From positions 1 to 13,946 of the forward strand of contig FLMG01003597.1 in assembly GCA_900088475.1 (NCBI GenBank): a stretch of DNA of 13,946 nt, written 5' to 3'. The stretch's first letter is position 1. The number at the start of each line of letters is the position of its first letter. This document shows, one piece after another, positions 1 through 8,129 of this stretch. The notes under the pieces are model-generated. The model was not told the origin of the DNA. It saw nothing but the letters and a program-made list of their open reading frames with translations, and did not search any database. The DNA is from Hyphochytrium catenoides. Lineage: Eukaryota; Sar; Hyphochytriomycetes; Hyphochytriales; Hyphochytriaceae. Position numbers and translations under genes: made by a program.

Positions 1-381
1 CGAGATGGGAAAGTGGGGAGGGGGAGGAGGCTGAGGGGGAGTGGGAGCAGTTGGGGGAGTAGGAGGAGGACGGCTCCGTGGATGATGCTTAGTCCAGGGC
101 GCTGTCAAGGGAGGGTCCCTTGACAATGATTGCATTGAGCTTTGATTGTGGGTGTATATCGTAGCGTCGGAAGAGTGCTTCTGGGCCTTTTCATTGACGT
201 CAAACTTAATCTTCGGTGGCTCGGAAATGTCTGGCGCATCGCGGCTTGGAGCTGCTGCGGCAACTGTGACATGCTGCTTCGTTCTTGCCACTACGAGGGT
301 CAGGAGTACCAGAAGTCAGCCAGCTGAGACCGATTATTCTAGTTAAACGTCCACCTTGCAACTAACTCTGGTCAAGCGCTC
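1..381. other. Left-edge spacer with G-rich purine tract
   Basis: The first 75 bases are almost pure purine on the plus strand with many GGG and GGGG runs (for example around 15-60). The rest of the stretch up to the stop of the leucine-rich-repeat gene holds only short open frames that begin with TTG. I see no convincing gene here. As the neighbouring gene runs leftward, this is probably its 3' flank. The start of the window could be part of another gene whose body lies outside. Confidence 0.4.
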
Positions 382-1590
382 TCAGCTAATTACCCAGTCT
401 GTTTCTACCGCCACCTGCCCTGGTCCCTTTTCTTCTTTGAACCCTTTCTCCTTCCCCTTACCTCCTGTCTCCATCGTGGTGCTTGTCACCTCTTGCACGT
501 CTACTGCTTCCACCTTTGGAAGGTCCTTTGGCTGACCCTGAACGCTTGCTTCCACAGGTGTCTCAGGTTCGTCTTGGCTCGTGCTCTGGGGCTTCTGATT
601 TGGCCCGAACCATCCAGAGAAGCCCTTCATCCAATCACCAGCGAAATATTCACCTACCTCCTCCCCAACGGTACTTAGTAGAGAAGTCAGGCTGTCCATC
701 TTAACAATCTGCGGACTGTAGCCTTCAATGGAATCATTGACAGCGTTCTTCAAGAGCTTTAGTTGTACGCCTTTCTCCATATTCTCGGCACTCTTCACTA
801 TGAGCCGCAGACCTGCCTCTGTCAAACAGTTCTTTATGAAGGTGAAGCTCTTCAGAGGCTTGCAGTGCTGCAGAGAATGCGCAATGAGCTTGGCTGCACA
901 GCCATCGAGAGACGACTTGACGATGGTAAGGGTTTTGTCATTGTGGGACGAGCTAGAGAAAAGAGAAGTAAGAAGATCTTCGTTGTGCTCAATACCATCA
1001 GTCTGGACGCTGCAACGGATAATCTCAATGGTTTCCACCCTATTATTCCCTGCGCTGTTCAGACATCGAGACAGCTCTTCAAGAATCGGTACCGTTAAAA
1101 AAGAGTTCGTCAACTCCAACTTGGTAGGTCCAGCAGAAGAATGACTGAGCAGGATCGGGATCGTGGCCAAGTCCTTCAAGGTGCTCACTTTCTTCAATCT
1201 GAGTGATGGGCTTGGTCTCTTGCTCATCTCCGCACATCTCGAGATGGGCGCACCATTCAAGTGAAATGCCAGCTCCATCTGGCGCTCAGCCTCCTGCAGC
1301 CGGGTCATTCTTCCTATGTCCAGGGCTCCATCAGGTGGACTGGGTGAAGAACGACCGGGAACTCGGTCTCTTTGGCCGTTGACAGTTCCGGCGTTGCGGT
1401 TGTTGAGCTTATTAGCTTTCTCTTCCATGACTTTTCCAAATCTTTCCGCCCTCTGCCCAACCTCCTCGGCCCTCCTGCCAATCTCCTCCACCGTCATGCT
1501 GAGTCTCTGTGCGGCTCTCTGCATATCTGAAGGTCTCTGATTTAAAGCAACATCATGCCACCAGCCAGATGTACTAGGTCGGAGGTTGTC
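382..1590 (-). CDS. Leucine-rich-repeat (RNI-like) protein with N-terminal coiled coil
   Basis: The main exon is open for 380 residues from an ATG at 1524 to a stop at 382-384, and stays open upstream to a possible splice acceptor (gacag) just before 1590. Counting from the ATG, residues 5-42 form an Arg/Glu-rich amphipathic helix, probably a coiled coil. Residues 134-262 hold about five degenerate leucine-rich repeats spaced 28-33 residues apart, each with a strand such as KLELTNS, TIEIIRC or SFTFIKN followed by a helix. This spacing fits ribonuclease-inhibitor-type repeats. The last 70 residues are a Pro/Glu/Lys/Gly-rich, probably disordered tail. No signal peptide or membrane segment is visible. 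Such proteins usually serve as protein-binding scaffolds, and the partner cannot be told. The 22 codons above the ATG (1525-1590) also look coding, so the true start is probably in an upstream exon. Confidence 0.72.
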   Translation of the reverse strand, partial: DNLRPSTSGWWHDVALNQRPSDMQRAAQRLSMTVEEIGRRAEEVGQRAERFGKVMEEKANKLNNRNAGTVNGQRDRVPGRSSPSPPDGALDIGRMTRLQEAERQMELAFHLNGAPISRCAEMSKRPSPSLRLKKVSTLKDLATIPILLSHSSAGPTKLELTNSFLTVPILEELSRCLNSAGNNRVETIEIIRCSVQTDGIEHNEDLLTSLFSSSSHNDKTLTIVKSSLDGCAAKLIAHSLQHCKPLKSFTFIKNCLTEAGLRLIVKSAENMEKGVQLKLLKNAVNDSIEGYSPQIVKMDSLTSLLSTVGEEVGEYFAGDWMKGFSGWFGPNQKPQSTSQDEPETPVEASVQGQPKDLPKVEAVDVQEVTSTTMETGGKGKEKGFKEEKGPGQVAVETDWVIS

Positions 1591-1833
1591 CTGTCCACCT
1601 TAAGAGCAGATGAAACGCGACAGGAGCGCTTCTCGCACGCGAAAACCCGGGCAAGACTAGGATAACGTGCTTATGGTGGGAAGAGAGGGCCTGGAAAGAA
1701 AATGCCAGCACTCGGGGCACACTGGCCAGCCTGCTATTAGATGTTGACACCGGCCGCAACCGCATACATACTCAGCACCTCCAATCCTGCCGCAAAGGAG
1801 CTTCAAGAAGAGGCGGTGCTCTGAAGCTCTACT

Positions 1834-1871
1834 TGTCTTTCTATGCTAGGTCTTCGCTTCCTCAACCCCAT
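1834..1871 (-). CDS. Possible first exon of the leucine-rich-repeat gene
   Basis: On the minus strand an ATG at 1871 opens 13 codons (a basic peptide beginning MGLRKRRPS) that end at a candidate donor GTAGAG at about 1832. Joining this to the acceptor before 1590 keeps the frame (phase 0 on both sides) and leads into the DNLRPSTSGWW segment upstream of the long repeat exon, giving a protein of about 415 residues. The frame is also open further upstream to an ATG at 2021, so the exon could be longer. The model rests only on splice dinucleotides and matching phase. The alternative is that translation starts at 1524. Confidence 0.3.
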
Positions 1872-2067
1872 AGCACTTGCACTACCTTCTCTATGGCTTG
1901 TGGGAGCTGTCTGCCACGGGTGCCTCGGCCCCACAGACAGCGAAGAATCAGAAGTCGAACGATGCGAAGAGGTTTGCTGTCCGATGCTATGCTGCCTTCG
2001 TCTCACGCTGATTCTTATCATGAGCAAGGGCTGTCCAAATATACACTATTCAGAACAAGTCTTCTGA
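1843..2067 (+). CDS. Small cysteine-rich ORF with signal-peptide-like start (doubtful)
   Basis: A 74-codon ATG-initiated frame begins with about 25 hydrophobic residues that look like a signal peptide, followed by an acidic stretch and a cluster of cysteines (CEEVCCPMLCC). I do not recognise it. It lies antisense to the candidate first exon of the leucine-rich-repeat gene, so at most one of the two is likely to be real. Its start and composition are consistent with a small secreted protein, but chance is equally possible. Confidence 0.2.
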   Translation: MLGLRFLNPIALALPSLWLVGAVCHGCLGPTDSEESEVERCEEVCCPMLCCLRLTLILIMSKGCPNIHYSEQVF

Positions 2068-2117
2068 AATTCGTTATAACGGCTCTATAGAATGCTAATG
2101 TTCTGAATCTAACGGCC

Positions 2118-2495
2118 ATGGTGGTAGTTGGGAATAAAATTCCACAGACGGTGGCAGGGAAGACAAGCACAAAGCTGCAAACCAGCTGCGGCTTTCTGGG
2201 TCAGGAAGTGGCAGTCGAGTCTGGGCTCTGGGCTCACTTGGCAATAGGCCGTCGAAGCTTCATCAGCTGGTACAGGTTACCTTCTGCTGAGGAGCGTCGC
2301 TTACTCTCTCTTGACGGCCAAGATTTACACGCTCCCACGCCCATTGAACAGGCTGACATGATGTCTGTTGAGAGCTCCTTCTAGGATCTCTTCAGGAAGC
2401 TGGTCCTCAAGGAGGATCAGGTCTCCCAGCTGAGAGCTGTTGCTGGGTTAAGTTATGAGTACTTTCCTCCGCTGGGAAGCTCCCTCGGCACCTAG
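2118..2495 (+). pseudogene. Coding-like frame interrupted by an in-frame TAG
   Basis: An ATG at 2118 opens 88 codons to a TAG at 2382-2384. The same frame then stays open for another 36 codons (DLFRKLVLKEDQVSQLRAV and onward) to a second TAG at 2493-2495. Composition on both sides of the first stop looks protein-like, with charged helix-like segments after it. It could be a decayed gene, an intron-containing gene whose splice sites I misread, or a chance frame. I recognise no family. Other genes in the window end with TAG as well as TGA and TAA, so stop-codon reassignment is not supported. Confidence 0.25.
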
Positions 2496-2691
2496 ACCAA
2501 GGCGAGCCTGTCGCATGCTCCTCCTCTTTGTGAAGCCTTAAATCCAAGTAGCTTCCTCTCGGGCTAGCAAACTCTGCGCTGACATCACAGCAGCTCCCGT
2601 AGCTCTGACTAGCTTCTCTAGCAAACTCTGCGCTGACATGAGAGCAGCTCTTGTAGCTCTGACTTGCTTCTCCTACTTCTCTGCGAAGCAA
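2407..2691 (-). CDS. Hypothetical ORF containing the 18-residue repeat (doubtful)
   Basis: This 94-codon minus-strand frame spans the 54-nt duplication and ends just past it. Apart from the two 18-residue repeats it has no recognisable domain, and the plus strand is open through the same stretch. I list it because the duplication keeps the frame, but the case for translation is weak. Confidence 0.15.
   Translation of the reverse strand: MLRREVGEASQSYKSCSHVSAEFAREASQSYGSCCDVSAEFASPRGSYLDLRLHKEEEHATGSPWSRCRGSFPAEESTHNLTQQQLSAGRPDPP
2566..2672. repeat. 54-nt direct tandem duplication, two copies
   Basis: The motif starting AGCAAACTCTGCGCTGACAT at 2566 recurs at 2620, giving a period of 54 nt, with about 7 differences along the unit including the paired changes after GACAT. 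The period is a multiple of three, so any reading frame through it repeats every 18 residues. On the minus strand the frame 2407-2691 shows the peptide pair ASQSYGSCCDVSAEFA and ASQSYKSCSHVSAEFA. On the plus strand the frame is open too (SKLCAD...VALTSFS repeated). Either strand could be coding, or neither. Confidence 0.85.
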
Positions 2692-2905
2692 GCAAGGCTC
2701 TTTTGGCTCTTTCTAACTAACCTCTCCTTTTCTTTTAGTCAACCCGGCCGTAACTACCCACCACCAGCTTCACCTCTCGCTAGTCTCTGTTAACCCCTAT
2801 CTCTAGCAGCTCCACCTCATAGCAGCCTAGTTTTCTTAGCCAGAGTCTAGGTTCTCCTTCTCCAGCGGTAGCCTTTACTTATAGCACAGCTTATCCCTCA
2901 CGCAT

Positions 2906-3052
2906 ATGGCTGAGCCTTGCATGAAGTTCACAATGGCTCAGGTAGCACTAAGATATCCAAGAGTGTTCCGCTTCATTATCCACAGACTCATGAAGACTCA
3001 TGAAGGTGGCGTGTCGGTATGCCTCCCTACTTCCTTAGCGCATCGTCGGTGA
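2906..3052 (+). CDS. Small ORF of 48 codons, unknown
   Basis: An ATG-initiated frame whose middle (KFTMAQVALRYPRVFRF) and following IIHRLMKTHEGG look like two amphipathic helices. A possible acceptor (tatagcacag) lies just upstream, and GT dinucleotides lie just after HEGG, so it may be an exon of a longer split gene rather than a complete one. I do not recognise a family. Confidence 0.2.
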   Translation: MAEPCMKFTMAQVALRYPRVFRFIIHRLMKTHEGGVSVCLPTSLAHRR

Positions 3053-3596
3053 TGGCCACCACTATCTATTCTCTATCGCTTTCCATTGGGTTGCTCCACA
3101 TATGTGTACTTCGTAACAGGCGGATCCCTGCTGACCACTGGGAGCTCACCATGAGGACGGGCCGGGTGAGGATCGGCCGGTGTATGGGATGATGCCTTTT
3201 CTTTCCGAGAGGATCCTGAGGAAGGGTAGTTCGGACTAGAAGAGCTAACAAGTGGCTCTCGACTTCTTCTTCTCCCTTTTTGCTCACTTCCTCTTTGCAT
3301 GTCCTTAATATAGCTTCTTTATCCAATATCTCTGGCATGTTCTTGTTTCTATCTTTGCATTCTCAAAGAGACTGACTCTTGCAGGGAAGGCTCTCTCCTT
3401 ACTCTCTACTCATTCAATAAACCTCTCGCCTAAGTAGAAAGTGTTATTTGCGCGCTGTGCCTCGAAGTCATCCTCTGCGTGCTGCTTCTGTCAACTGTGG
3501 CTGTTGCCTGGCTAGCCAACGTGAAGACAGAGCACCTTTCATTTTCATTCACGTTCGTTCATCTCACTAAGACAACGAGGGACGGTCCGGAGAGGA
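3053..3596. other. Gene-poor stretch
   Basis: Apart from the doubtful minus-strand ORF at 3073-3300 this stretch shows no recognisable gene, RNA or repeat. The part from 3340 to 3596 is pyrimidine-rich on the plus strand and is open in one frame up to the next gene, so it may contain the promoter, leader or an unrecognised upstream exon of that gene. Confidence 0.35.
3073..3300 (-). CDS. Hypothetical Ser/Pro-rich ORF, minus strand
   Basis: An ATG at 3300 opens 75 codons: a basic start (MQRGSEQKGRRRSRE), a Ser/Pro-rich middle, and a more ordered-looking end (VTKYTYVEQPNGKR) before a TAG. An overlapping minus-strand frame (3066-3338, beginning MPEILDKEAILRTCKEE) is an alternative reading of the same bases. 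Neither matches a family I know. It could be a terminal exon of a larger minus-strand gene. Confidence 0.25.
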   Translation of the reverse strand: MQRGSEQKGRRRSREPLVSSSSPNYPSSGSSRKEKASSHTPADPHPARPHGELPVVSRDPPVTKYTYVEQPNGKR

Positions 3597-4338
3597 TTGA
3601 CCAGCATAACCCCCAGCGAACCCCATGGGGCTGGTCTATGGGCACCTTGTCTCCTTAGAAGTCCCGCTCATCCTTTTGAAGATCCAGTCACGGATTTCCT
3701 AATCACAGTGGAGTCAATCAACGGGCACACATCGCTCTCATTTAAGCTACGTGACCGTAGCTTGAGACAGCTTTGCACTGGCGCGATATTGATGATGAAG
3801 ACAGCATGTCCTCGTCAGGTGCAGAGGCACTCTTTTCTGCCTCCTGAGGCGATTGCGCTTCGTAGACTCTCCATACCTGTGTCTCAACCCCAACTGAAGA
3901 GCAGTGAGCCAGTCGTAGCTGCTTCTGCCATTGTTCGCTCTCTTCATCCTGGTAAGCGTGCAAACCACCTGGAACTGAAGTTACCTGAAGTCCAAAATGC
4001 AGGCTGTGCCATAAGGATGTGCTGGAAGTACTACGTATGCTGCTGAGGTAGGGTTTCTGATGATTGGGAGTCTCCTCTCGCTAGGAAAGGCCCTCGAATT
4101 CTACAAAAGCCACCGGCCCGAGGAGTGCGAGAGCATAGATGCCCTTCCTCTGATGAGTGCTCATACAAACGACAGGCAGCCATCTAGAATACTCTGCAAC
4201 GGCGCTAAGGGGAAGTGCGATGCAGGATCCACCGAAGAGAAGAAGAGATGGAGAATGACTTTGACGCACGCGCCAACCTTTCACTCTCATTTGTGGGACA
4301 CTAGACGGGGACAGCGAAGAAAAGAGCCTGGACCGTAA
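3597..4338 (+). CDS. Two-exon gene of unknown function, plus strand
   Basis: Exon 1 is open to 3951 and meets a canonical donor GTAAGC. Exon 2 begins at 4085 after a pyrimidine-rich acceptor (gtctcctctcgctag) and ends at a TAA at 4336-4338. The 133-nt intron is phase 1 on both sides, and the join (SLHPG then KALEFYKSH) continues smoothly. The first ATG in frame is at 3792, giving 137 residues. The frame is open back to 3597 and beyond, so a longer start or another exon is possible. The product is basic and ends RRGQRRKEPGP. No signal peptide, membrane segment or known motif is seen. The minus strand opposite exon 1 (3742-3950) is also open and coding-like, so the strand call is moderate only. 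It converges with the next gene about 80 nt away. Confidence 0.42.
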
Positions 4339-4418
4339 CCAAGGCAGTACGGCCAAGAGATAACAGTTCCCTCCGTGATCCAAGGTTTTCGCACTTGTCT
4401 GTCCTCCTGACACCAGCG

Positions 4419-4970
4419 TTAGCATAAGACTAGTGCAATAACGTGGGGCAAGAGAGATATCACGCTCTCTTTCTCTAATGAAGCTTGAAGGGGTTCCGGC
4501 GCAACCAAGCTTTGAGTGGCCTCGTCGAAGACAAACAGATATGTAAGGATATGAGGAGAGACAAAGTTGACACCGAGGAAAGGCGATTTGCTGCAAGACT
4601 CGCTCCTCGCCTTCATCTTATGAAGAGTCTCTTGTTCCCCTGCCACCATGCCGGCGGTGCTTAGCATCTGAACGAGATTTGGCAAGAAGCATCGTCCAGC
4701 CTTCGTCTGTCTGGACACAAGTTCAAGCAGCTCTTTCTTGGCTATTATAGAGGCTTCCATCTGCTGTCGTCTGCTGTCTCCAGGGAAAGTCCTTACTTCT
4801 TGTTCGAGGAACGACTTGACTAGCAATTGCTTAAACCACGAAGGGAACCTTTGCTCTTATAGTATGCAGGGTCTTCATGGCCTTTACCAAGCCAAACGTC
4901 TCTTGTGTGCAGCGATCAAGGCATCGTCGTCACAGCTTAAGTTTGCTGCTTTGCTGGGATCATCCCCTTG
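4419..4970 (-). CDS. Helical protein of unknown function, minus strand
   Basis: The main exon is open from about 4856 to a TAA at 4419-4421. Its product has helix-rich segments (FKQLLVKSFLEQEVRTF, then MEASIIAKKELLELVSRQ) and no membrane span or signal peptide. There is no ATG near its upstream end, so an upstream exon is expected. The frame at 4888-4970 (a segment ending AAHKRRLA) ends at a GTAAAG donor and can be joined in phase to the main exon if the intervening 39 nt (4849-4887) are an intron. A pyrimidine-rich acceptor (gagaactcag) precedes 4970. The true 5' end is not found. A donor-like GTGTCA at about 4577 could also end the coding part earlier. I recognise no family. Confidence 0.4.
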
Positions 4971-5228
4971 CTGAGTTCTCAAGAGAGAATCGGTTATTGA
5001 GCGCCAGAGGATCAAGAGAGAGGGAATGTGTAGAAGGTAAATGGACGTCGTGGAAGATGGGGCAAAGCTCAAACTAGAGAAGACGGAGTCATAAAAAACA
5101 GACCAGGCGCTGCTGGGGGAGAAATGAGCGAGAGAAGAGCGAAGAGGTGCGCCTCAATCAGGATGGTACACATTGGCTTCACAGGCCTGGTTGGACGTGG
5201 AAGATGAGAAGTTCAGCATGCCGGCAAG
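4971..5228. other. Divergent spacer
   Basis: The stretch between the minus-strand unknown gene and the plus-strand fragment starting at 5229 is pyrimidine-rich on the minus strand, as expected of an intron or leader of the minus-strand gene. I see no clear exon. It may hold the shared promoter region of the two divergent units. Confidence 0.3.
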
Positions 5229-5450
5229 ATGGCTGCAGCTTTCATGCCTTCCAGCATCGGTCTTCTGGAGCAAGTGAACGATGCCTATAAGCTACGAGGT
5301 ACAGTATGTACCGCTCTGGACTGAAGTCTATCTACTCTTCTTGTCTCTCTTGCCTGTCTCATTTCCCTCTGTCTCTCTCTCTCTCTTCTCTCTCCCTCTC
5401 TCTTCTCTCCCTCTCTCTTCTCTCTCTCTCTCTTTTCTCTCTCTCCCCCC

Positions 5451-5481
<31 letters not shown>

Positions 5482-5493
5482 TTTCTCTCTCTC

Positions 5494-5544
<51 letters not shown>

Positions 5545-5929
5545 CTGTGGCTTCTGTTCTTATCTCCATCGCTTGGAGTCTGGAGGGAAGAAAGGTGAGA
5601 GCTCTTTGGCGGGAAGTAACGCCCATCATTGGGTGAGGTCTAGATATCTGGAATACATAACATAGAATGGCTGTTATCAAGGACTGGAATAAGGCTAAAC
5701 CCTGATTTGACCGAATAAGAATCTCCATCAAAGATATGATCTTTGTATCTTGGTGGCAGGGGCCACTCTGTCACGTGCTGGGGGGTCGCATTCAGAAGGG
5801 GGGCTCAGGGCATCACCCTAGGTTGTTAGCTTGATAGCCTTGTTCGGGGATTCGGTGAGGTGGGGGTGATATCTAGTTTCATGAAGCACTTTGGCATATC
5901 TCTCCAACATCAACGTGCTCTCTCAGACT

Positions 5930-5980
<51 letters not shown>

Positions 5981-6238
5981 GTGTCTCTGTCTCTCTCGCT
6001 CTCTCTCTACCAAGTTACTCATCTAGCTCTCTTCCTGCCGAGTCCCACTCACTCTCCTTCGGTCCTTCCCTCTCCTCTATCATCTCTATCGTCTCCTCTC
6101 CCCTACTCTCCTATCGCTTCTTTCTTTGAAAAGACTCTTCTTTGCTTTGACTCTTCTTCCTTCGTCACTTCTCATTGTCCCATCTCCCTCACACTCGCAT
6201 GCGTCCAGGCACTGTGGCGAAAGTTCCTCGATCGCTAG
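5229..6238 (+). CDS. Possible small split gene around CT-tract introns, uncertain
   Basis: An ATG at 5229 opens a clean 23-codon segment (MAAAFMPSSIGLLEQVND then AYKLR) ending at a GTACAG donor at 5299, phase 1. A second piece after the long pyrimidine tract, from about 5584 (GKKGESSLAGSNAHHW) to a GTGAGG donor at about 5632, fits this phase and ends in phase 0. A third piece after the acceptor gcgtccag at about 6208 reads ALWRKFLDR and stop (TAG at 6236-6238), also phase 0. Joined, they give about 48 residues. The acceptor for the second piece is weak, and other exons may be missing. The first segment alone is the most believable part. No family is recognised. Confidence 0.25.
5372..5546. 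repeat. 175-nt uninterrupted pyrimidine tract, (CT)n with substructure
   Basis: No purine occurs on the plus strand from 5372 to 5546. Inside the tract a 48-nt higher-order unit (CTTC, then a CT run, TTTT, CT run, CCCCC) occurs at about 5417 and again at about 5465. This is followed by a perfect CT run of about 40 nt and a (CTTT)-like end. It is the longest of the CT tracts in the window and probably lies in an intron. Confidence 0.95.
5939..5974. repeat. (CT)n microsatellite, about 18 units
   Basis: A perfect or near-perfect CT dinucleotide run on the plus strand, continued with interruptions (GTCTCT) to about 6008. It lies between the fragmentary exons of the 5229-6238 unit. Confidence 0.95.
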
Positions 6239-6427
6239 TGCAACCAATTTTTTCTAGGCTTCTTCCTCAAACAGTCTTCTCATCATAGACACCACGGACA
6301 CAGTCGCTATTATCCCAGTCATTTGACTGTAATAGCAAGTAAGTGAGCTGCCATCAGAAGAGGGAATGGTACAACGAAAGGATCCTGATAATGAGAGAGA
6401 AGCACAGAGAGCGGCAGGAAGAGGATA

Positions 6428-6467
<40 letters not shown>

Positions 6468-6681
6468 AGGGAGAGGCTAGTCAACATGCAGTAGCTGAAC
6501 ACAGAGCCGGAAAGAAACAGAAAAGAGAGAGAGAACGCGGCAAGAAGAGACACACATAGAGAAAGACTATTGGGAAGAAACATGAGGAGAAGAGGCCTCA
6601 ATAAGAGAGGAGCTACTTGACGGGGCCGCTTTATTTAGAGGCTAAATCTTCTTATGCTTCGGCTTAGGAGAAGGAGAAGAC
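6239..6681. other. Spacer upstream of the GST gene
   Basis: Contains a (GA)n run at 6434-6461 on the plus strand and further purine-rich sequence up to 6560, but no convincing exon. The last 40 bases before the GST start include an acceptor-like ggcttag, so a short non-coding first exon or leader intron is possible. The spacer should contain the GST promoter, but I see no recognisable element. Confidence 0.4.
6434..6461. repeat. (GA)n microsatellite, 14 units
   Basis: A perfect GA dinucleotide run on the plus strand, in the spacer upstream of the GST gene. It has the orientation opposite to the CT tracts inside plus-strand introns. Confidence 0.95.
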
Positions 6682-8129
6682 ATGCCGGCAAGTCCAAGAA
6701 AGAGTGGAGGAGGGCAGAAGGAGGAGCTCAAGCTCTACTACTTTAAGGGCCCAGGCCGGCCTGAGCCCATCCGTCTCGCCTTTGAGATTGGAGGAATTCC
6801 TTATGAGTACGTAGGACTGGACAGAGAGGAGTTCAACAAGCTCAAAGACGGTAAACTGCTCTTCCTCTCACTCTGTCACGCTCTCTGTTTGTGTCTCTTT
6901 CTCTCTGTCTGTGCGTGTGTATGTGCCTCTCTCTCTCTCTTCTTCCTTCTTTTTTGTCTCTTGTTCTCTGCTTTATCTCTGTCACTGGAAAGTCGAGGAG
7001 GTGACGACCTCGGTCGTTACTCTCTGCTGGCCATATCTTCGCCTCGGACGACCGAGTTCTCTTTCTTTCCCTGCTGCTTCTGAACAAACGTTTCTTTGAT
7101 CTGCTTTCTTCACGCACTCCTCTTCCCTTCTCTCTTACTCGTCCATCCTTCGTCGGGTCCATAGGCGGCAAATTTCCCTATGACCAAGTGCCCTATCTCG
7201 AGATAAATGGCCAGGGGATTGCCCAGTCAATGGCAATCCTTCGGTACGCGGGAAAGAGAACTAAGCTCTACCCCGAGGACCCACTAAAGGCTGCGAAGGT
7301 GGACGAAGTGATTGACTTTGATGTTGATGTTGCTAATGCAGTGTTCAATGTTATCTGGGGAGAGAGCAACGAAGAAGTCAAGGTACAAGCCGCTTTTCGC
7401 TCTCTTCCCTCTCTCTTGTCTCGTGTTCCTCCTCGTCTTGAGCGTTTTTGGCTCACTCTTGTCGAGATGAGGCGGCAGCAGACGTTTCTCTTTCACTGGC
7501 TTCCTCTTCCTTCTTATTCTCTAGCATCCAAAGCTTAGGGTTCTTGGCTCTAAAGCCTCCCTCGGCGGTATCCTTTGCTCCCTTCTCCCTTCCTCTATGA
7601 CCTGGCTCAGGCTGCAAAGCTGAAAACCCTAAAGGAGGAGACTTTCCCGGCCTTTCTGAAGAAGCTATCCGCAGTCTTGGAGCGCAATGACACGGGATAT
7701 GCCGTGGGAGACACGGTGGGTGACGTTCAGAAGAGACGAGAGAGAGACTCTGAATCAAGGACTCAAAGCAGAGACCAAGTTGAGAGCAGGGTGCAGGCCT
7801 CTAACAAGTCTAACCTTCTTCTTCGCCTTTAGCTCACTATTGCCGATCTGAAGCTTGTCTCTCTTCACCGGCACATCATTCAAGGAGCATTTGCTCCTCT
7901 GACCGGAGAGGCGTACGACAACTTCCCTACGATCAAGGAGTATATCAAGCGCCTTGAGAGCCACCCGAAGATCAAGGCGTACATTGATAGGGAAGAGAAG
8001 AAGCCAGAACAGCTCGAGAAGAAAAGGGAAGAAGAAGCGGGAAAGAAAGTGACGGAGGGATCGCCACGCTCCAGCAAGAAACCCCGCGTCGACGGTGGAG
8101 GGAGCCCAACCAAGAAGAAGAACACGTGA
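6682..8129 (+). CDS. Glutathione S-transferase, sigma-like, four exons
   Basis: A cytosolic-type GST that should conjugate glutathione to electrophiles or reduce peroxides. Exons are 6682-6850, 7165-7382, 7611-7715 and 7833-8129, with GTAAAC, GTACAA and GTGGGT donors and AG acceptors. All phases match, and the product is 262 residues. The N-terminal thioredoxin-like domain has the catalytic tyrosine in LYYF (Tyr20), the cis-proline in QVPYL (Pro66) and the glutathione-binding pair Gln77-Ser78 in GIAQSMAILRYAG, a sigma/alpha/mu-type pattern. The helical C-terminal domain has the N-capping aspartate in LTIADLK (Asp169). The family usually ends near the KAYID motif (about residue 216). Here a Lys/Glu-rich tail of 46 residues follows, with a KKPRV cluster (246-250) and KKK near the end. 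The first 15 residues before the domain are also basic. Intron 1 is CT-rich on the sense strand. The start is the first ATG in frame. Confidence 0.92.
6851..7164 (+). other. GST intron 1, CT-rich
   Basis: A 314-nt phase-1 intron beginning GTAAAC and ending CCATAG. Its removal restores the conserved GGKFPYDQVPYL segment of the GST domain. The intron carries CT/TG microsatellite-like runs from about 6890 to 6970 on the sense strand, which create a spurious open frame reading through from exon 1. Confidence 0.88.

Noticed and set aside
5281-5731. Long ORFs with Ser/Leu repeats on plus and Arg/Glu repeats on minus
   Set aside because: They are direct translations of the CT/GA tract. The same dinucleotide repeat gives SLSL or RERE in several frames at once, so composition is explained by the repeat and not by a protein.
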